Assembly: GCF_011378905.1 (NCBI RefSeq)
Contig: NZ_WTPY01000004.1
Location: 186,001 to 250,000 of the forward strand
Length of the DNA: 64,000 nt
Direction of reading: 5' to 3'
Source of the DNA: Paraglaciecola sp. 20A4
GTDB lineage: Bacteria; Pseudomonadota; Gammaproteobacteria; Enterobacterales; Alteromonadaceae
Shown here: in pieces, positions 62,232 to 64,000 of the stretch
How the letters are laid out: the number at the start of each line of letters is the position of its first letter
Position numbering within the stretch: position 1 is the stretch's first letter
Notes under the pieces: generated by a model
Seen by the model: the letters and a program-made list of their open reading frames with translations, nothing else
Told to the model about the DNA's origin: nothing
Database searches by the model: none
Translations under genes and position numbers: made by a program

Positions 62232-63422
62232 ATGATGGCCTTACGTGCAAACACCTTCATTTATTTAATATCGTTTTTAACCTTTGCCCTATGCAGTAGC
62301 CAAGCTTCGGCTGTTTGGTATCAAGGTAATGCCCAACTGGCCGTTGATGGAGCTGATTTAAATGCGATTCGGGTAGTTGCGATTAAAAATGCTATCGCCG
62401 ATGCTTCATTTCAACATGGGATAATGATCACGGCCAAAGATATTTCCTTAGATGGCTTGCTGCAAAGCAGTAAAACCGAACTACGCAGTGAAGGTAAGAT
62501 AAGACGGGTAGAAATTCTCAGTGAAGAAGTGATCGATGATGTGCTGCACGTCTATGTCAAAGTAGATATTGAGCCTCTGTTCGATTGTAATCATGACAAT
62601 TACATGCGAGCACTACTGGTAACACAATTACCGGTGTTGAAACCAACACAAGCCAGTTATGGCGCCATATTCGATTTAGGTCCACAGGTTAGCCGGCGAG
62701 TCGAGCAACAGCTACTATCAGATGAACTTGTGGCTAAAGTACAGTTAATCAATCAGGTTTTTATGCCAAAAAGTGTGCTGCAAGAACCCACCTTTGGATA
62801 TATTTCGGACACCGCTCGTTACCTTGCCAATGAGTACCACAGCCAGTTTGTACTCTTTGGTTATATTAGAGATATCAGCCTCTTTGAACAAACAACTAAA
62901 GGACTGATAAATGACGATGTCGCCCTTAGGCGTAACTTTACCTTTCAGTTATATTTATTCGATGCATTTAATAACAAAATGCTACTTAATCACAGTTATC
63001 ATGGCGAAGCAGATTGGGACTTTAAAGCAACCTATCCCGTTGACACCTACAATAGCCTATTTTGGCGCAGTGATTATGGCCGAGTTGTATTAAACACAGT
63101 AAACAGTGCAGTCATTGATATCAGCAATACGCTTACTTGCCAAAAAACACTCGGCCAGATTATTCATAAAAACACACAACATGTAGTGATTAATATTGGT
63201 AGTGAAATGGGCGTAGCCGAGGGCGATAGATTCCAGTTAATAAAGAGTGAATCAGTGCCCGCGCAAAATGGTGACATGTTTAATATGTTAACCAGTGAAA
63301 CAAAGCATGTATTGACGGTCATTAGTGTGGATGCGCAAACCGCTATTCTAACAAGCGATAATGCAAGTCTATTCGATAACAGCCATCTTTTTGATCTTGT
63401 CAGTCCCCTAGCCGGTTATTAA
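62232..63422 (+). CDS. FlgT-like flagellar H-ring protein
   Basis: A 396-residue exported protein starting directly after the FlgH-like stop (62232, or the second ATG at 62235). A signal peptide (LISFLTFALCSSQASA) precedes the FlgT N-terminal domain: VWYQGNAQLAVDGADLNAIR, VVAIKNAIADASFQHGIMIT, with DVLHVYVKVDIEPLFDCNHD. The middle domain (about 120-300) has AREYHSQ-like ARYLANEYHSQFVLFGYIRD. The C-terminal domain at about 300-396 (NIGSEMGVAEGDRFQLIKSE) is the short SH3-like end. In Vibrio, FlgT builds the H-ring that supports the sodium-driven motor and outer-membrane ring. Two Cys may form a disulfide. Confidence 0.85.
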   Translation: MMALRANTFIYLISFLTFALCSSQASAVWYQGNAQLAVDGADLNAIRVVAIKNAIADASFQHGIMITAKDISLDGLLQSSKTELRSEGKIRRVEILSEEVIDDVLHVYVKVDIEPLFDCNHDNYMRALLVTQLPVLKPTQASYGAIFDLGPQVSRRVEQQLLSDELVAKVQLINQVFMPKSVLQEPTFGYISDTARYLANEYHSQFVLFGYIRDISLFEQTTKGLINDDVALRRNFTFQLYLFDAFNNKMLLNHSYHGEADWDFKATYPVDTYNSLFWRSDYGRVVLNTVNSAVIDISNTLTCQKTLGQIIHKNTQHVVINIGSEMGVAEGDRFQLIKSESVPAQNGDMFNMLTSETKHVLTVISVDAQTAILTSDNASLFDNSHLFDLVSPLAGY

Positions 63423-63461
63423 CGCTGACCTCTACTCAAGAACTAAGGGCATATAAGAAGA

Positions 63462-63498
63462 CGCCTATATAACATTAATTACTTAATGTTAAGAGGCG
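63462..63498. repeat. Nested inverted repeat downstream of the FlgT-like gene
   Basis: CGCCT...AACATTAA TTAC TTAATGTT...AGGCG forms a hairpin of two stems. The absence of a T-tract makes it a weak terminator candidate for the FlgH/FlgT transcript or the convergent CWC gene. Confidence 0.5.
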
Positions 63499-63549
63499 AA
63501 ATACGGGTGAATGACTATGTACCGTCTAGGGTTAAGTTGTTAAATAGTG

Positions 63550-63882
63550 TTAGCAAGCCGCGCCACCATATTGGGCACTAAAACCTGCAGGATCGCGGAT
63601 AAAATAGGCGGCGCAGTCTGCACAAATACATTGTTGACCTTTATTGGCCTGTGGGACTAAGTCAATCAATCCTTGGGGTATCTTTTGCACAAAACACCAA
63701 CAGTTTGCCTTTGACTTAGCCTGATAAACTGTCGCGTTATTAAACGTATCTGGCGTAGTTGACCCAGAAGTAACAACAGGAGCCGAACTAATTGATTCTA
63801 CAGCCGAACATTGGTTATCTTGCTTACAAAATGGACAACACAGTGGCGCATCATTCTGAGGTATATTCATAAAAACGGTCAT
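63550..63882 (-). CDS. Cysteine-rich CWC-type small protein
   Basis: A 110-residue protein. The Cys pattern CCPFCKQDNQCSAVES near residue 15-30, then NCWCFVQKIPQGLIDLVPQ at about 59-77 and QQCICADCAAYFIRDPAGF at about 84-102 matches the cysteine-rich CWC family (PF14375 type), likely a zinc-binding small domain. There is no signal peptide. ATG 63882 or 63867 can start it. The gene is convergent with the flagellar pair. Function is unknown, and the family name describes only the motif. Confidence 0.85.
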   Translation of the reverse strand: MTVFMNIPQNDAPLCCPFCKQDNQCSAVESISSAPVVTSGSTTPDTFNNATVYQAKSKANCWCFVQKIPQGLIDLVPQANKGQQCICADCAAYFIRDPAGFSAQYGGAAC

Positions 63883-64000
63883 TATCTCAAGTTACGTGTC
63901 GACGGCACAAAACCTAATTATAGCAAATTTAACAACCTAACTTTATTATTCAGTCTCGGACTATCAGTTGGTTGCCCATTTAACACGAACCTTCTATCGG

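Noticed and set aside
1-64000. tRNA, rRNA, CRISPR arrays, intact insertion sequences, prophage or restriction/toxin-antitoxin genes
   Set aside because: I looked for cloverleaf arms, direct repeats with spacers and transposase or integrase motifs and did not see any. This reading by eye could miss a divergent small RNA or a relic.

Overview
The window reads as the chromosome of a marine gammaproteobacterium of the order Alteromonadales, probably close to Glaciecola/Paraglaciecola/Alteromonas. The evidence is a moderate GC content, a TonB-receptor/peptidase lifestyle, a FadR almost identical in its N-terminal half to the enterobacterial protein, the fadR-nhaB-dsbB order, and a large block that keeps the enterobacterial order yoaA-tsaB-yeaY(slp)-fadD-rnd together with ycgL/ycgM/ycgN genes. 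I found no rRNA, tRNA, CRISPR array, prophage or intact insertion sequence. About 93% of the window is coding.

Layout. 1-2250: the 3' end of a BaeS-like sensor kinase, a BaeR-like regulator, a YHYH-domain lipoprotein with a hexanucleotide repeat, and a small membrane protein. 2250-2690: a structured non-coding stretch. 2692-4084: thiopurine methyltransferase and a Nudix hydrolase. 4256-11826: a FecI/FecR-type sigma/anti-sigma pair, a TonB-dependent receptor with an N-terminal signalling domain, a secreted M14 carboxypeptidase and an AbgB-like M20 amidohydrolase, which together look like an uptake-and-trimming system for an unknown conjugate. 12043-16335: an acetyltransferase, a small basic protein and a MacA/MacB-type efflux operon whose adaptor carries an unusual LTXXQ/Spy-like segment. 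16592-18546: a RimK-like ATP-grasp ligase with an AspA/AstE-like zinc hydrolase. 18725-29396: mostly single genes (solute-binding protein, GMC oxidoreductase, prolyl oligopeptidase, DUF4202 protein, AEC transporter, Dcp-type M3 peptidase, M20 amidohydrolase). 29996-32050: dgcN-dgcA, for D-glutamate catabolism.

32183-38051 is the most interesting block. An ECF sigma factor with an RskA-type anti-sigma lies upstream of a four-gene operon (DUF4331 protein, Ig/cadherin-like lipoprotein, TPR protein, HupE/UreJ-like membrane protein with an EF-hand-like motif). Both transcription units carry the same promoter-like motif (TTGMATCYA, then GTTTAA) at identical spacing, which suggests that the sigma factor controls itself and the operon.

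38273-41951: opgG-opgH for osmoregulated periplasmic glucan, with a short OpgH. 42783-45912: fadR, nhaB and dsbB, with a FadR-site-like palindrome between fadR and nhaB. 46158-58594: a bacterial cryptochrome/photolyase-like protein that appears to have lost its iron-sulfur ligands, ycgN, a STAS-like protein, ycgM-like, an MltB-like transglycosylase, ycgL, rnd, fadD, an alpha/beta hydrolase, slp/yeaY, an unknown small protein, tsaB and yoaA. 58799-64000: a GH13 enzyme, a Ser/Ala-rich cysteine-free protein with an internal repeat, a divergent FlgH-like plus FlgT-like pair away from any other flagellar gene in view, and a small cysteine-rich CWC protein.
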